A stretch of 64,000 bases of DNA from Xanthomonas sp. DAR 35659 (GCF_041242975.1 NZ_CP162488.1:5136001-5200000); one strand, 5' to 3'; shown: positions 9,049-21,662, counted from the stretch's first letter. Translations and numbers: made by a program. Notes: generated from the sequence alone by a model not told the origin.

Positions 9049-9567
9049 TTATTTCAGGTTGGCCAGCATCCAGTCGACCGTGGCGTGGATCTGCTCCTCG
9101 GTCAGCCCGGGATTGCCGCCCTTGGGCGGCATGATGCCGCCGTCGGGGCCGGTGTAGCCCTCGATGGCGTGCTTGTAGAGCGTGTCCTTGCCCTGCGCGA
9201 TGCGCTTGTCCCAGTGCGCGTGGTCCAGCGTCGGCGCCTTGCCCACGCCCGTGGTGTGGCAGGCGGTGCACAGGTTGTTGAAGATCACCTTGCCGTCGGT
9301 GGTGCCGCCGTAGGCCGCCTGCGCCGAGGCCTTGGCCAGCGCCGCCGCCTGCGCGGCGGCCTGCGCCGCGGCGCCGGTGCTGCCGGCGTAGACCGCGCCG
9401 ACCGGCGCGATGCGCTCCTCGGTGCGCTTGAGCGCCACCGGCGACACCTCCGGCGGGATCGCCCGCTGCAGGTAATGCGCGAACACGATCAGGCCGAGGG
9501 TGATCAGCACCAGCAGGCCGATCACCATCGAGAACCGCTTGAGAAATTCGAGGTCGTAATTCCGCAC
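9049..9567 (-). CDS. Membrane-anchored cytochrome c5-type protein
   Basis: Electron-transfer protein with one N-terminal membrane helix (about residues 10-32), an Ala-rich linker of some 30 residues (Q/A/K/S/Y), and a C-terminal mono-haem domain with CTACH and a later methionine in GGIMPPKGGNPGLT, likely the sixth ligand. Such proteins pass electrons in the periplasm. The chosen start is the GTG at 9567, which has AAGGGG about 7 bases upstream; a GTG at 9585 lacks this. Confidence 0.85.
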   Translation of the reverse strand: MRNYDLEFLKRFSMVIGLLVLITLGLIVFAHYLQRAIPPEVSPVALKRTEERIAPVGAVYAGSTGAAAQAAAQAAALAKASAQAAYGGTTDGKVIFNNLCTACHTTGVGKAPTLDHAHWDKRIAQGKDTLYKHAIEGYTGPDGGIMPPKGGNPGLTEEQIHATVDWMLANLK

Positions 9568-9860
9568 ATCACACCCCTTTGGCACGTGGTGAGACCACCG
9601 CTACGCGGCCGAGTATAGCCAGCGTTTGCCGCGCACGGCAGCCCGGCGACGCCGCCGAATGCAGGTAATTGCGTGCTGCATCGCAGCAGTCGGCGCAGGC
9701 CGGCGCGCCAACGCGTCGTCCAAGGCGGGAGGCGATGCGACGAACACAATGCCGCATGTGCCACCGCCGCGATCGTGGCGCACGCGCGGCGCGTACCGTG
9801 CCTCTCGCGCAACGCTATCGGGCCGCGCGCCGCGCGCATCGGATGACGCGCGCAACGGGA

Positions 9861-10481
9861 CTAGCCGGGGGTCTGTCCGCTGCCGACCGCGCGCAGGCAG
9901 AACCCGCAGACCGCCTCGACCAGGCGTTCGCTGTCGCGCGGACCGTCGCGGCTGGGCGCGGTCGGCCCGACCAGGGCTTCGGTATAGGCGCCGACCAGGC
10001 AGGCCGCGGCGGCGTCCAGGTCCTGCGCCGGGAACTCCCCCGCGGCCACGCCCTCGGCGAGGATGGCCTTGAACAGATCGCCGAACAGGCGCCGGCAGCG
10101 GATGCGCTCGGCGTCCACCTCCGGCTCCACCGGTTCGGCGATGAAGGCATAGGCCAGCCCCGGCCCGGCCAGGGCGCGGCGCACGAACGAGGCGATCGCC
10201 GCGCGCAGGCGCTGCGCCGCCGGCGCCGGCTCGGCGGCGATCTGGCGCAGGATCGCCAGTTCGTGGTCCACCGCCGCGGTCAGCACTTCGACGAACAGTT
10301 CGGCCTTGGAGGGGAAGTGGCGGTAGATCAGCCCGGTGGACACCCCCGCCTCGGCCGCCACCGCGGTCACCGGCGCCCCGCGGAAGCCGCCGGCGGCGAC
10401 CAGCCGCCGCGCCGCCAGCAGGATCCGCTGGCGGTTGCCGGCAAGGCGTTCTTCCATCAGCGCGGAGCGTTTGTAGGCCAT
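9861..10481 (-). CDS. TetR-family regulator next to the liu genes
   Basis: DNA-binding protein of 206 residues with the N-terminal TetR helix-turn-helix (about 18-64: [30 protein letters not shown]). The C-terminal ligand domain is of the fatty-acid/acyl-CoA-responsive type. It is divergent from liuA across a 132-base gap containing a palindrome, so it probably represses the leucine/isovalerate genes and perhaps itself. Many Pseudomonas liu clusters use a MerR-type LiuR; a TetR in this place is an alternative control. Confidence 0.85.
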   Translation of the reverse strand: MAYKRSALMEERLAGNRQRILLAARRLVAAGGFRGAPVTAVAAEAGVSTGLIYRHFPSKAELFVEVLTAAVDHELAILRQIAAEPAPAAQRLRAAIASFVRRALAGPGLAYAFIAEPVEPEVDAERIRCRRLFGDLFKAILAEGVAAGEFPAQDLDAAAACLVGAYTEALVGPTAPSRDGPRDSERLVEAVCGFCLRAVGSGQTPG

Positions 10482-10495
10482 GGGGTGATTCTATG

Positions 10496-10508
10496 TTCAA
10501 TTAATGAA
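10496..10508. promoter_or_regulatory. Candidate TetR operator
   Basis: TTCAATTAATGAA, with arms TTCA and TGAA around an AT-rich centre, lies in the gap between the TetR gene and liuA, 15 bases upstream of the TetR start. A second GTTC-containing segment follows at about 10513. Binding is inferred from position. Confidence 0.5.
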
Positions 10509-10613
10509 TTCCTGTTCACTTCTTTGCCGTTCCCGGCTACGCTGGCGTCCATTCCCTGGCGCCGCCTGGATTCTAGGCGCCCCATCCGCCGCACGCCGCT
10601 TCCGGAGCCCGCC

Positions 10614-11777
10614 ATGCTGATGCCGTCATTGAATTTCGACCTGGGCGAGGACATCGACCTGCTGCGCGAAACGGTCGCCGCCTTCGCCGCGCGCGAGATC
10701 GCGCCGCTGGCCGAGCAGGCCGACCGCGACAACGCCTTCCCCACGCCGCTGTGGCGCAAGCTCGGCGAGCAGGGCCTGCTCGGGCTGACCGTGGAAGATG
10801 AGTACGGCGGCAGCGCCATGGGCTACCTGGCGCATGTGGTGGCGATGGAGGAGATCTCGCGCGCGTCCGGCGCGATCGGCCTGTCCTACGGCGCGCATTC
10901 GAACCTGTGCGTGAACCAGTTGCGCAAGAACGGCAACGCCGCGCAGAAGGCGCGCTACCTGCCCAAGCTGTGCAGCGGCGAACACGTCGGCGCGCTGGCG
11001 ATGAGCGAACCCGGCGCCGGCTCGGACGTGGTGTCGATGAAGCTGCGCGCCGAGGCGCGCGGCGACCGCTACGTGCTCAACGGCAACAAGATGTGGATCA
11101 CCAACGGCCCCGACGCCGACGTGCTGGTGGTCTACGCCAAGACCGACCCGGCCGGCGGCGCGCGCGGCATCACCGCGTTCCTGGTCGAGAAGGGCATGCC
11201 CGGCTTCAGCACCGCGCAGAAGCTGGACAAGCTCGGCATGCGCGGCTCCAACACCTGCGAATTGGTGTTCCAGGACTGCGAAGTGCCGGCGGAGAACGTG
11301 CTCGGCACCGTCGGCGGCGGCGTGCGCGTGCTGATGTCCGGCCTGGACTACGAGCGCGTGGTGCTGTCCGGCGGCCCGCTGGGGCTGATGGCGGCGGCGC
11401 TGGATGTGGTGCTGCCCTACGTGCACGAGCGCCGCCAGTTCGGCGAGGCGATCGGCAGCTTCCAGCTGATGCAGGGCAAGCTGGCCGACATGTACGTGGG
11501 CCTCAACGCCTGCCGCGCCTATGTGTACGCGGTGGCGCGCGCCTGCGACGCCGGCCGCACCACCCGCCAGGATGCCGCCGGCGCGATCCTCTACGCCGCC
11601 GAGAAGGCGACCTGGCTGACCGGCCAGGCGATCCAGGTGCTGGGCGGCAACGGCTACATCAACGACTATCCGACCGGGCGCCTGTGGCGCGACGCCAAGC
11701 TGTACGAGATCGGCGCGGGCACCTCGGAGATCCGGCGCATGCTGATCGGTCGCGAGTTGTTCGAGCAGACCAAGTGA
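10614..11777 (+). CDS. liuA: Isovaleryl-CoA dehydrogenase
   Basis: Acyl-CoA dehydrogenase of 387 residues that oxidises isovaleryl-CoA to 3-methylcrotonyl-CoA in leucine breakdown, passing electrons to ETF. It has the FAD-site segments [16 protein letters not shown] and [18 protein letters not shown]. The glutamate in [18 protein letters not shown] (about 246) is in the position used by isovaleryl-CoA dehydrogenases rather than the usual C-terminal position. The C-terminal [16 protein letters not shown] is family-typical. The long open frame starts far upstream; the ATG at 10614 gives the family length. Confidence 0.92.
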   Translation: MLMPSLNFDLGEDIDLLRETVAAFAAREIAPLAEQADRDNAFPTPLWRKLGEQGLLGLTVEDEYGGSAMGYLAHVVAMEEISRASGAIGLSYGAHSNLCVNQLRKNGNAAQKARYLPKLCSGEHVGALAMSEPGAGSDVVSMKLRAEARGDRYVLNGNKMWITNGPDADVLVVYAKTDPAGGARGITAFLVEKGMPGFSTAQKLDKLGMRGSNTCELVFQDCEVPAENVLGTVGGGVRVLMSGLDYERVVLSGGPLGLMAAALDVVLPYVHERRQFGEAIGSFQLMQGKLADMYVGLNACRAYVYAVARACDAGRTTRQDAAGAILYAAEKATWLTGQAIQVLGGNGYINDYPTGRLWRDAKLYEIGAGTSEIRRMLIGRELFEQTK

Positions 11778-11794
11778 TGCGATGCGCTTCGTGC

Positions 11795-11858
11795 TGTAGG
11801 AGCGGCTTCAGCCGCGACACGTTCCTGGCGAAGCGTCGCGGCTGAAGCCGCTCCTACA
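11795..11858. repeat. Inverted pair of REP palindromes
   Basis: Plus-strand REP 11795-11818 and minus-strand REP 11835-11858, only 16 bases apart. They form one long potential hairpin between liuA and liuB, 17 bases past the liuA stop. In this place it could limit read-through or stabilise the upstream mRNA end. Confidence 0.9.
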
Positions 11859-11889
11859 GGGACTCACCTTCTCTTCCAACGGCCCAGCC

Positions 11890-13500
<1,611 letters not shown>

Positions 13501-13644
13501 GTGGGCGTGTGCGCTCGCGGTGTCAGGCGCCTGCGCGCCGGGATCGGCGGTGGCCACGCAGGTGGTCGCTGACGGTGTCGGCAACGGCGTGCCCGGCCGT
13601 AGCGGCCTCGCCCGGCTCCACTGCGGCGGCGCACGTGATTGCCC

Positions 13645-14011
13645 TCGCTGTTGCTCCGGCTGTTGCTCCGGCTGTTGCTCCGGCTGTTGCTTCGGCCGTT
13701 GCTCTTGCTTTGCCTTTGACTTACCGGGTCCCCTCGGCGCGGCAGCCACGGCGGGGAAAAACCCGAAGGGCGGCGCACAGGGATGTGCGCCGTTCGCGGC
13801 AGGGGCAGGATGCCCCTTCCGCGAATCCCCGTCGTGGCTGCGCACCCGGAGCGCGCAGCGCGGAGGGCGCGCCGCGGGGTGTGCTTTCTTTTGGTTACTT
13901 TTCTTTGCACAAGCAAAGAAAAGTGACCCGCGTCAGCGGAAGCTGTTGCTTTGAAGCTTTTTGTAGGAGCGGCTTTAGCCGCGACAGGTTCTTTCCATCA
14001 CCATGGTCCAA

Positions 14012-14035
<24 letters not shown>
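13645..14035 (-). repeat. Hairpin repeat cassette, copy B (inverted)
   Basis: Read on the minus strand this matches copy A closely, including the REP pair (13962-13985 and 14012-14035), the identical GGACCATGGTGATGGAAAGA spacer, the TTTTCTTTGC/GCAAAGAAAA hairpin (about 13900-13922) and the GC hairpins. It ends in a tail of 12-base units CTGTTGCTCCGG (about 13648-13695 on the plus strand). It lies in the liuB-liuD gap, where one would expect the enoyl-CoA hydratase gene liuC. No convincing protein is encoded. Confidence 0.75.
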
Positions 14036-14396
<361 letters not shown>

Positions 14397-14466
14397 GCGC
14401 AGTGTCGTCCGCACGTCGTCTCGCCGGCACCGCACCCTCTCTGAATCCATTTCCCAGGCACCGACC

Positions 14467-16476
<2,010 letters not shown>

Positions 16477-16506
16477 GGACACCTCCAGTAACTTCGGAAC
16501 GTGTCC

Positions 16507-16514
16507 TGTAGGAG
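16507..16514 (+). repeat. Left part of the REP split by the IS110 element
   Basis: TGTAGGAG is the first eight bases of the REP consensus. The IS begins at 16515 and the remaining REP bases resume at 17662 after the element. Joining the two restores a perfect 24-base REP when the AG core is counted once. Confidence 0.88.
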
Positions 16515-16521
16515 TCAACTG

Positions 16522-17445
16522 TCATGCAGCAGCGATGACCGGGGGCGCGTAGGAGGTCTGATCGCGTGCGATGGCATTGAGCCAGCGCAGGAACTTGTGC
16601 ATGCAAGCGACGATGGCGACCTTGGACGGTTTGCCTGCGGCCTTCAGGCGCGCGTAGGTGTTGGCCAGGGGCGACCCTGCGCGGATGGAGGCCCATGTGG
16701 CCATGTACAGGACCCGTCGCACGTCGGCGCGCCCGCCTGTGATGCGGCGTTGACCTTTCCAGCCGCCGCTGTCGCGATTGAACGGGGCCAGCCCGACCAG
16801 GGCGGCGAGCTTGCGCGGCGGCAGCGTTCCCAGTTCCGGCAGCCGTGCGGCCAGGGTGGCGCGCAGGATCGCTCCGACCCCAGGGACCTTGGGCAGGGTC
16901 GAACATGTTCTGGTCTGTTGCTCGACCTGCCGATCCAGGGCCCGGATCTGTTGATTCAGCAGGGCGATGACCAACTCGCACTGGTGGCGCACGTCGGGAC
17001 TGGTGATGTGATCCAGGCGGCGCCGATGGGCATCGCGCTGGCCGACCACGGTGGTGCGCAGGTCGAGCAGTTCGCGTAGCTGCTGCAGGTGCTCTGGCAG
17101 CACGGTCGTAGGCGTGGTCGGGATGTGCTCGGCCGCGATGGCCAGCAGCCGCGCGTCCAGGGCGTCGGTCTTGGCATGCAGGCCCAGTGCGTTGGCCAAC
17201 GCACGCGGACGCTTGGCAGACATGCGCACCGCCGGCAGGTCGGCCTGGCGCAGAGCCCGCAGCACCGCCGTCTCATAGCCGCCGCTGGCTTCCAGCACGA
17301 TCCGCTCACAAGCCATCGTGGACAGACGCTGGACCAGCTCATGCCGTCCTTGCAGCGTGTTGGGCTGGGTCCAGGCCACGTGGTCCGGCAGCGCATGAAT
17401 GACCAGTTCGGCCTTGGCAACATCGATCCCGACAAAGCGCCGCAT
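16522..17445 (-). CDS. IS110-family transposase (DEDD recombinase)
   Basis: 307-residue recombinase with the RuvC-like DEDD domain (D8 in GIDVAK, E52 in LEASGGYE, D94 and D97 in KTDALDAR). After a coiled-coil linker comes the Transposase_20 domain with the PGVG motif and the catalytic serine S226 in APFNRDSG. In the IS621 subgroup this protein works with a bridge RNA to join donor and target DNA. The start MRRFVGIDVA at 17445 is the family start; the open frame extends upstream into the leader RNA region. It ends 7 bases from the element end. Confidence 0.95.
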   Translation of the reverse strand: MRRFVGIDVAKAELVIHALPDHVAWTQPNTLQGRHELVQRLSTMACERIVLEASGGYETAVLRALRQADLPAVRMSAKRPRALANALGLHAKTDALDARLLAIAAEHIPTTPTTVLPEHLQQLRELLDLRTTVVGQRDAHRRRLDHITSPDVRHQCELVIALLNQQIRALDRQVEQQTRTCSTLPKVPGVGAILRATLAARLPELGTLPPRKLAALVGLAPFNRDSGGWKGQRRITGGRADVRRVLYMATWASIRAGSPLANTYARLKAAGKPSKVAIVACMHKFLRWLNAIARDQTSYAPPVIAAA

Positions 17446-17454
17446 AGACGTTCT

Positions 17455-17632
17455 CCGCAGTAGACTCAAGGACGAGAGCGCTCCTGCCAATGCCCACGCT
17501 TGTGAAGTTCGAGTTCGTGGCTCGGGCAACTGTTCGGGCTTGTTAGGCAGGAGAAACGGAGTGCGGCGGCACTGACTCCTACTCGTGCTCGTTTGGCACT
17601 GCGGCTAAACGGCCTGCCGCACTCCGCTCTCA
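17455..17632 (-). ncRNA. Predicted bridge RNA of the IS110 element
   Basis: Leader RNA with two stem-loops. The target loop has an 11-base-pair stem (17557-17567 with 17616-17626) and a 48-base loop. On the RNA strand that loop carries AGCCGC (17601-17606), equal to the REP left of the CT core, and GUAGGAG (17576-17582), complementary to core plus right target CTCCTAC. The donor loop has an 8-base-pair stem (17481-17488 with 17546-17553). It carries ACAGUUG, equal to the element's right end, and CACAAG, complementary to core plus left end CTTGTG. The order and pairing logic match IS621. RNA limits are estimated from the predicted promoter. Confidence 0.75.
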
Positions 17633-17638
17633 CCTACA

Positions 17639-17644
17639 ACGATA
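17639..17644 (-). promoter_or_regulatory. -10 half of a circle-junction promoter
   Basis: On the element strand TATCGT lies 17 bases after the CT core. When the ends join in a circle, the right end plus core supplies TTGACT at exactly 17 bases spacing, making a good sigma-70 promoter that is absent from the integrated form. This is how IS110-family circles are known to drive the transposase and leader RNA. Confidence 0.65.
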
Positions 17645-17661
17645 AAGCCTAGTAAGACACA

Positions 17662-17724
17662 AGCGGCTTTAGCCGCGACGAGGCGTTCCTTGTAAAGCCC
17701 GTCGCGGCTGAAGCCGCTCCTACA
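17662..17724. repeat. Right part of split REP plus a facing REP
   Basis: 17662-17679 is the remainder of the REP interrupted by the IS, and 17701-17724 is a full REP on the minus strand. Together with 16507-16514 this was an inverted REP pair before the insertion. Confidence 0.85.
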
Positions 17725-18022
17725 GAACCAACTGCATCTGACTTGATTGTGGCGAAAGCAGGTTGTTAGAGGTGCCCCTGAAACGCTAGGCGTCGCGCAT
17801 GCTTCCAAGACAGAGGCATGCGCCCGTCTACAGATCGAGACCGCGCCATTCTCTTGTAGCGCCGGCCTGCAATAGAGGCTGGGCTGACAAGCGCCAATGC
17901 CACCGTCGCAGCGATTCTGCGAAGACGGCATTGCACATCGCGCCGCGCCGCCACACTCCCCGGTCGCCATGCCGGCGCCGACGCGTCACACTCGGCGCAC
18001 GTCTCCCGCCGATGCCGCCGCC
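17725..18022. other. Intergenic stretch with no supported feature
   Basis: About 300 bases between the REP pair and the DUF6065 gene. An in-frame extension of that gene reaches 17897 but has no ribosome binding site and no family-like sequence. Nothing else is visible. Confidence 0.45.
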
Positions 18023-18757
18023 ATGAAACTCATTGCCCACGTCCTCGACGGCCACACCCTCGACGTGCGCCCGGCACCGCGCGAGCGGCCGTGGATGGAC
18101 CGCACCAACCAGCGCTTCGCCTACCGCTGCCTGCCATTGGACATCGCCAACGCGCACGGCTGGGAGTTGCTGTGCCAGAGCGGATTCGAGGCCGAGTGGA
18201 ACGGCGGCGACGCGCTCGATGCGATCCGCCTGCACGCCGACCCCGGCACGCAGGCGCCGGCGGTCAGCCACTTCGGCTACGGCGTGCTCACCTTCCACGT
18301 GCCCTGCCTGTTCCGCACCGAGCCGGGCGTGGAACTGTACGTCACCGCGCCGGTCAACCGGCCCAAGGACGGCATCGCCGGGCTCACCGGCCTGATCGAG
18401 ACCGACTGGAGCCCGTATACCTTCACCATGAACTGGCAGTTCACCCGTCCCGGCCGCGTGCGCTTCGACGCCGGCGAACCGTTCTGCCATTTCTTCCCGG
18501 TGCAGCGGCAACTGCTGGCCGAGACCGAACCGCGCTGGCAGCCGCTGTCGCAGAGCCCGGAGCTGGAGCGCGACTACCAGGCCTGGATGCGCAGCCGCGG
18601 CCAGTTCCTGCACGACCTGGCGCAGGACGATCCGCAGGCGAAGCGCGAAGGCTGGCAGCGCAGCTACTTCCGCGGGCCGGCACCGGGGCAGTGCCCCGCC
18701 GGCGTCGAACACCGGGTCAAGTTGCGGCTGGCGCCGTTCACCCGCGACGACGACTGA
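18023..18757 (+). CDS. DUF6065-type protein
   Basis: Soluble protein of 244 residues beginning MKLIAHVLDGHTLDVRPAP and rich in aromatic and acidic residues (FAYRCLPLDIANAHGWEL, HFGYGVLTFHVPCLFRTEPG, NWQFTRPGRVRFDAGEPFCHFFP). I recognise it as resembling DUF6065 proteins, whose function is not established. The ATG at 18023 is preferred because the upstream extension to 17897 is proline/arginine-rich and unlike the family. It stands alone, with an opposite-strand gene remnant downstream. Confidence 0.7.
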   Translation: MKLIAHVLDGHTLDVRPAPRERPWMDRTNQRFAYRCLPLDIANAHGWELLCQSGFEAEWNGGDALDAIRLHADPGTQAPAVSHFGYGVLTFHVPCLFRTEPGVELYVTAPVNRPKDGIAGLTGLIETDWSPYTFTMNWQFTRPGRVRFDAGEPFCHFFPVQRQLLAETEPRWQPLSQSPELERDYQAWMRSRGQFLHDLAQDDPQAKREGWQRSYFRGPAPGQCPAGVEHRVKLRLAPFTRDDD

Positions 18758-18885
18758 CCTGGCGTCCACGCATCGCCGAGACAAGTGCCGTTACCGTGCC
18801 GACGGCTGGGTGAATGGAGTCGGCTGCGCACAAAGCCGGATGTCGAAGCAAAGCCGCACGGCCGTATCGGGAGTTCTGTGAAGCT

Positions 18886-19311
18886 TCAACCGGCATGCGG
18901 CCATTTGCCCGGCCGGCCTGCCCGGAGGTAATCGAGGTAGTCGGACTGCGCGACGCCTTCATTCACCCAGCGGCCGGGATCGGCAGCCAATGCGGCACGC
19001 GCATAGGCAAGCGCGTCTTGCGGATCGGCGAATGTGGCCGCCGGCGCGTCGGGCCCGTCCGGCTCCAGAGACGGGAAGTCGTACACATCCAGTTAGTCCT
19101 CGCTGCCGATATCCTCGACGTCGTGCACCCAGAGCTGTATCGCTCCCTCGCAGGGGCGCAACTCTACGTAGCGAATGCACGCCGTGCCCTCGCCGCTGCG
19201 GCCAAGGAACTGCTCTACTGACTTTCCACGACGAAACGCCGCGGGAATATCGATCGCCGCAAGATACCGCACGATGGCCTGGCACCTGGTCTGAGCCGCA
19301 TCGCCAAGCAT
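18886..19311 (-). pseudogene. Small hypothetical gene interrupted by an in-frame TAA
   Basis: Two open segments on the minus strand, about 19093-19311 and 18886-19086, lie in the same frame and are separated only by a TAA at 19093-19095 (...DIGSED, stop, LDVYDFPSLEP...). Read through, they give about 141 residues that look like one continuous acidic protein (RYLAAIDIPAAFRRGKS, IQLWVHDVEDIG, FADPQDALAYARAALAADPGRWVNEG). I do not recognise a family. A GTG at 19086 could restart the second part. Reads as a recent nonsense mutation, or as two short coupled proteins. Confidence 0.5.
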
Positions 19312-19339
19312 AGCGGCTTGCGTGAGCGAAGCGCTGGCC

Positions 19340-19885
19340 CTAATGACACCACTGCCGCTCGCACGGCACGCCATCGTGGTTGCCGTCCATCTGCACGCCG
19401 GGGCAGTTGCGCAGGAAGTAAGTCGCTTCTTCGCAGGAGGTCATCTGCGCGCAATGGGTGCGTCCGTCGCAGTGAAAGGCCTGCCGAGGCGACACCGGGG
19501 CCGTTGCCGCGGCCGGCGCCGCCTCGCGCGCCGCCGGCGGGTCGGCCAGGCGCGGCGCGATCAGCCGATACGCACCGACGCCGACCGCGAGCACCAACAG
19601 CGCCAGCAGCACGCGGCCGCGCACGCTGCAGCGCGGCGTGTCCGCTGTGGCAGGGCGCACCGGCGCGGCGGTTGCCTGCCCGGGGCGCATCACCCGCACC
19701 GCGCGCGGCCGTCCCTGCGCATCGCGTTCCAGATCGAAGGAGATCAGCTCGCCGATGCGCGGCGGCCGTCCGTCGCGCGGGAACGCGGCGAGGTGCACGA
19801 ACACTTCGCCCTGGCCATGCGCCGGGCGCACGAAGCCGAAGCCCCTGGCTTGGTCCCACTTGATCAGCGTTCCGTGCGTGCGCAT
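19340..19885 (-). CDS. Cold-shock domain plus excalibur domain membrane protein
   Basis: 181-residue fusion. An N-terminal cold-shock-like domain (residues 4-68: GTLIKWDQARGFGFVRP, GEVFVHLAAFPRDG) is followed by one membrane helix (about 89-107). The C-terminal excalibur calcium-binding domain has paired cysteines (FHCDGRTHCAQMTSCEEATYFLRNC) and ends in the DGNHDGVPCERQWC motif. The nucleic-acid-binding part would be cytoplasmic and the excalibur part periplasmic. Function unknown; similar fusions occur in xanthomonads. Confidence 0.85.
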   Translation of the reverse strand: MRTHGTLIKWDQARGFGFVRPAHGQGEVFVHLAAFPRDGRPPRIGELISFDLERDAQGRPRAVRVMRPGQATAAPVRPATADTPRCSVRGRVLLALLVLAVGVGAYRLIAPRLADPPAAREAAPAAATAPVSPRQAFHCDGRTHCAQMTSCEEATYFLRNCPGVQMDGNHDGVPCERQWCH

Positions 19886-19971
19886 GCGATCACTCCGAGG
19901 AGAAACGCGTCGTGCCGTGCGTCATGCACAGCAACGTGGCCAACGCCCGGCCGCGGCCAGCGACGGCGCGC

Positions 19972-21192
19972 CTACCCGCCGAACGCAGCGAGGCCGAGCG
20001 CCGCCACCGTACACCATGCCACGACCCACAGCGCCGGGCGCTGCAGGCGCGCCATCAACAGCAGGCCCAGCGCCACCACCAGCACGTCCACCGGGTGGCG
20101 GATGCCGTCGCGCCACAGCGGGTCGTACAGCGCCGCCGCCAGCAGACCGACCACCGCGGCATTGATCCCGGCCAGGGCCCGCGCCAGCAGCGGTCGTCCG
20201 GCCAGCGCCCGCCACAGCGGCAACAGCGCACCCAGGGCCAGCAGGCCCGGCGCGAACAGGGCCGCCAGCGCCAGCACCGCGCCGGCGCCCGGGGCGATGC
20301 CACCGCCGACGCTGGCGCCCAGATAGGCGGCCAGCGCGAACATCGGACCCGGCAGCGCCTGCGCGGCGCCGTAGCCGGCGAGGAAGGTGTCCGCCGCCAT
20401 CCAGCCGCTGGCGACCAGTTCGTGCTGCAACAAGGGCAACACCACGTGGCCGCCACCGAACACCAATGCGCCGCTGCGATAGAACGCCGCGGCGAGCGCG
20501 ACCGGTGCGGGCGTGGCGGTGGCATGCGCGGACGCCCACAAGGCCGCCAGTCCCAGCACGCCGAATGCCAGCGCACATCCCAGCCCCACGGCGCGGCGCC
20601 AGCGCCACGGCGCCGCCGCCGGCGGTGGCGGGCGGCACCAGGCGATCCCGGCCACCGCGCCCAGCGCGATCGCCAGCGGCTGGCCCCAGGCGCGGTCCAG
20701 CCACAGCGCCATGGCCGCGGCGGCGAGCGCCAGCATTGCGCGGCGCAGGTCCGGGGTCAGGCTGCGCGCCATCGCGTACACGCCATGCGCCACCACCACC
20801 ACCGCGACCAGCTTGAGCCCATGCAGCAGGGCCGCCCCGCCCGGATGCCGCAGCCACTGCGGCGCGGACAGCGCCAGTGCGAACATCAGCAGCGCCGACG
20901 GCAGGGTGAAACCGACGAAGGCGGCCAGCGCCCCGCGCCAACCGGCGCGCTGCCAGCCGATCGCCACCCCGAGCTGGCTGCTGGTCGGGCCGGGCAGCAC
21001 CTGGCACAACGACAACAACTGCGCGAACCCGGCCTCGTCCAGCCAGCCGCGGCGACGCACGAATTCCTCGCGGAAATAGCCCAGGTGCGCGAGCGGGCCG
21101 CCGAAACTGGTCAGCCCCAGGCGCAGGAACGCGCGCAGGACGGGCATGGCGCGTCTCGACGTGGACATCGGCGGAGGCTCGGCCATTGACAT
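19972..21192 (-). CDS. chrA: Chromate efflux transporter ChrA
   Basis: Inner-membrane CHR-family protein of about 406 residues with two homologous halves. The N-terminal signature FLRLGLTSFGGPLAHLGYF with QVLPGPTSSQLG recurs in the second half as FGGGHVVLPLL with AQALPGPMF. It exports chromate in studied members. Several in-frame starts exist (21192, 21168, 21147); MPVLRAFLRLGLTSF at 21147 may be the true one. Confidence 0.9.
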   Translation of the reverse strand: MSMAEPPPMSTSRRAMPVLRAFLRLGLTSFGGPLAHLGYFREEFVRRRGWLDEAGFAQLLSLCQVLPGPTSSQLGVAIGWQRAGWRGALAAFVGFTLPSALLMFALALSAPQWLRHPGGAALLHGLKLVAVVVVAHGVYAMARSLTPDLRRAMLALAAAAMALWLDRAWGQPLAIALGAVAGIAWCRPPPPAAAPWRWRRAVGLGCALAFGVLGLAALWASAHATATPAPVALAAAFYRSGALVFGGGHVVLPLLQHELVASGWMAADTFLAGYGAAQALPGPMFALAAYLGASVGGGIAPGAGAVLALAALFAPGLLALGALLPLWRALAGRPLLARALAGINAAVVGLLAAALYDPLWRDGIRHPVDVLVVALGLLLMARLQRPALWVVAWCTVAALGLAAFGG

Positions 21193-21662
21193 GCGGTATC
21201 CCCTGGCGCAACGCCAGCAGCGGCGCCGGACGCCAATTCTGCCAGGGCCAGGCGTCCCCTACCGAGTGGCCGATGCGATCGGCACACCGCCGCCCGCACC
21301 CTCATCGGTCGCCATCACTGCGCCGACGAAGGTGGCACCGACCGGGACCATTCGGGCACAAGCGCGAGCCGACGGCGCCGCGAACTGCGGCTGCGGCAAG
21401 TGTTGCTTTTCGGCGTGCCACCGGCGCGACGTCGCCACTCACGTCGAGACGATCGCCTAGCGTCGGAACCGTCGCGCGCTGCGGCCGATCGCGCGCGCGA
21501 CGCGCGGCCGGCGCACGCTACGCCACCTTGCAGGGAGCCGCAGTCTTGATCCCCGAGGCTGCCCCGTGCCGGCGCGTAGCGTGCGCACGCGACACAACCC
21601 CACGGCGCCTGCCGGACGCGGCATCGCGCCGCGCTGACGGCGAAGCGCACGCCCCCCACGAC
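21193..21662. other. Intergenic stretch with no supported feature
   Basis: About 470 bases between chrA and the end of the GH115 gene. The open frames on both strands are arginine/alanine-rich and lack ribosome binding sites. No repeat or hairpin of note was seen. Confidence 0.45.

Larger units (their letters stand above)
16515..17661 (-). mobile_element. Complete IS110-family insertion sequence in a REP
   Basis: Element of about 1.15 kb carrying one transposase and a long untranslated leader, with no terminal inverted repeats, as is usual for the family. Both flanks carry the dinucleotide AG (CT on the element strand) at 16513-16514 and 17662-17663, the crossover core. Removing the element restores a perfect REP. 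A second copy starts the window (1-222) in the same REP position and orientation, showing sequence-specific targeting. Confidence 0.9.

Noticed and set aside
6925..9618. Long plus-strand frame opposite the nuclease-like and cytochrome genes
   Set aside because: Arginine/glycine-rich mirror frame of minus-strand coding sequence; the minus-strand proteins have clear motifs and signal peptides.
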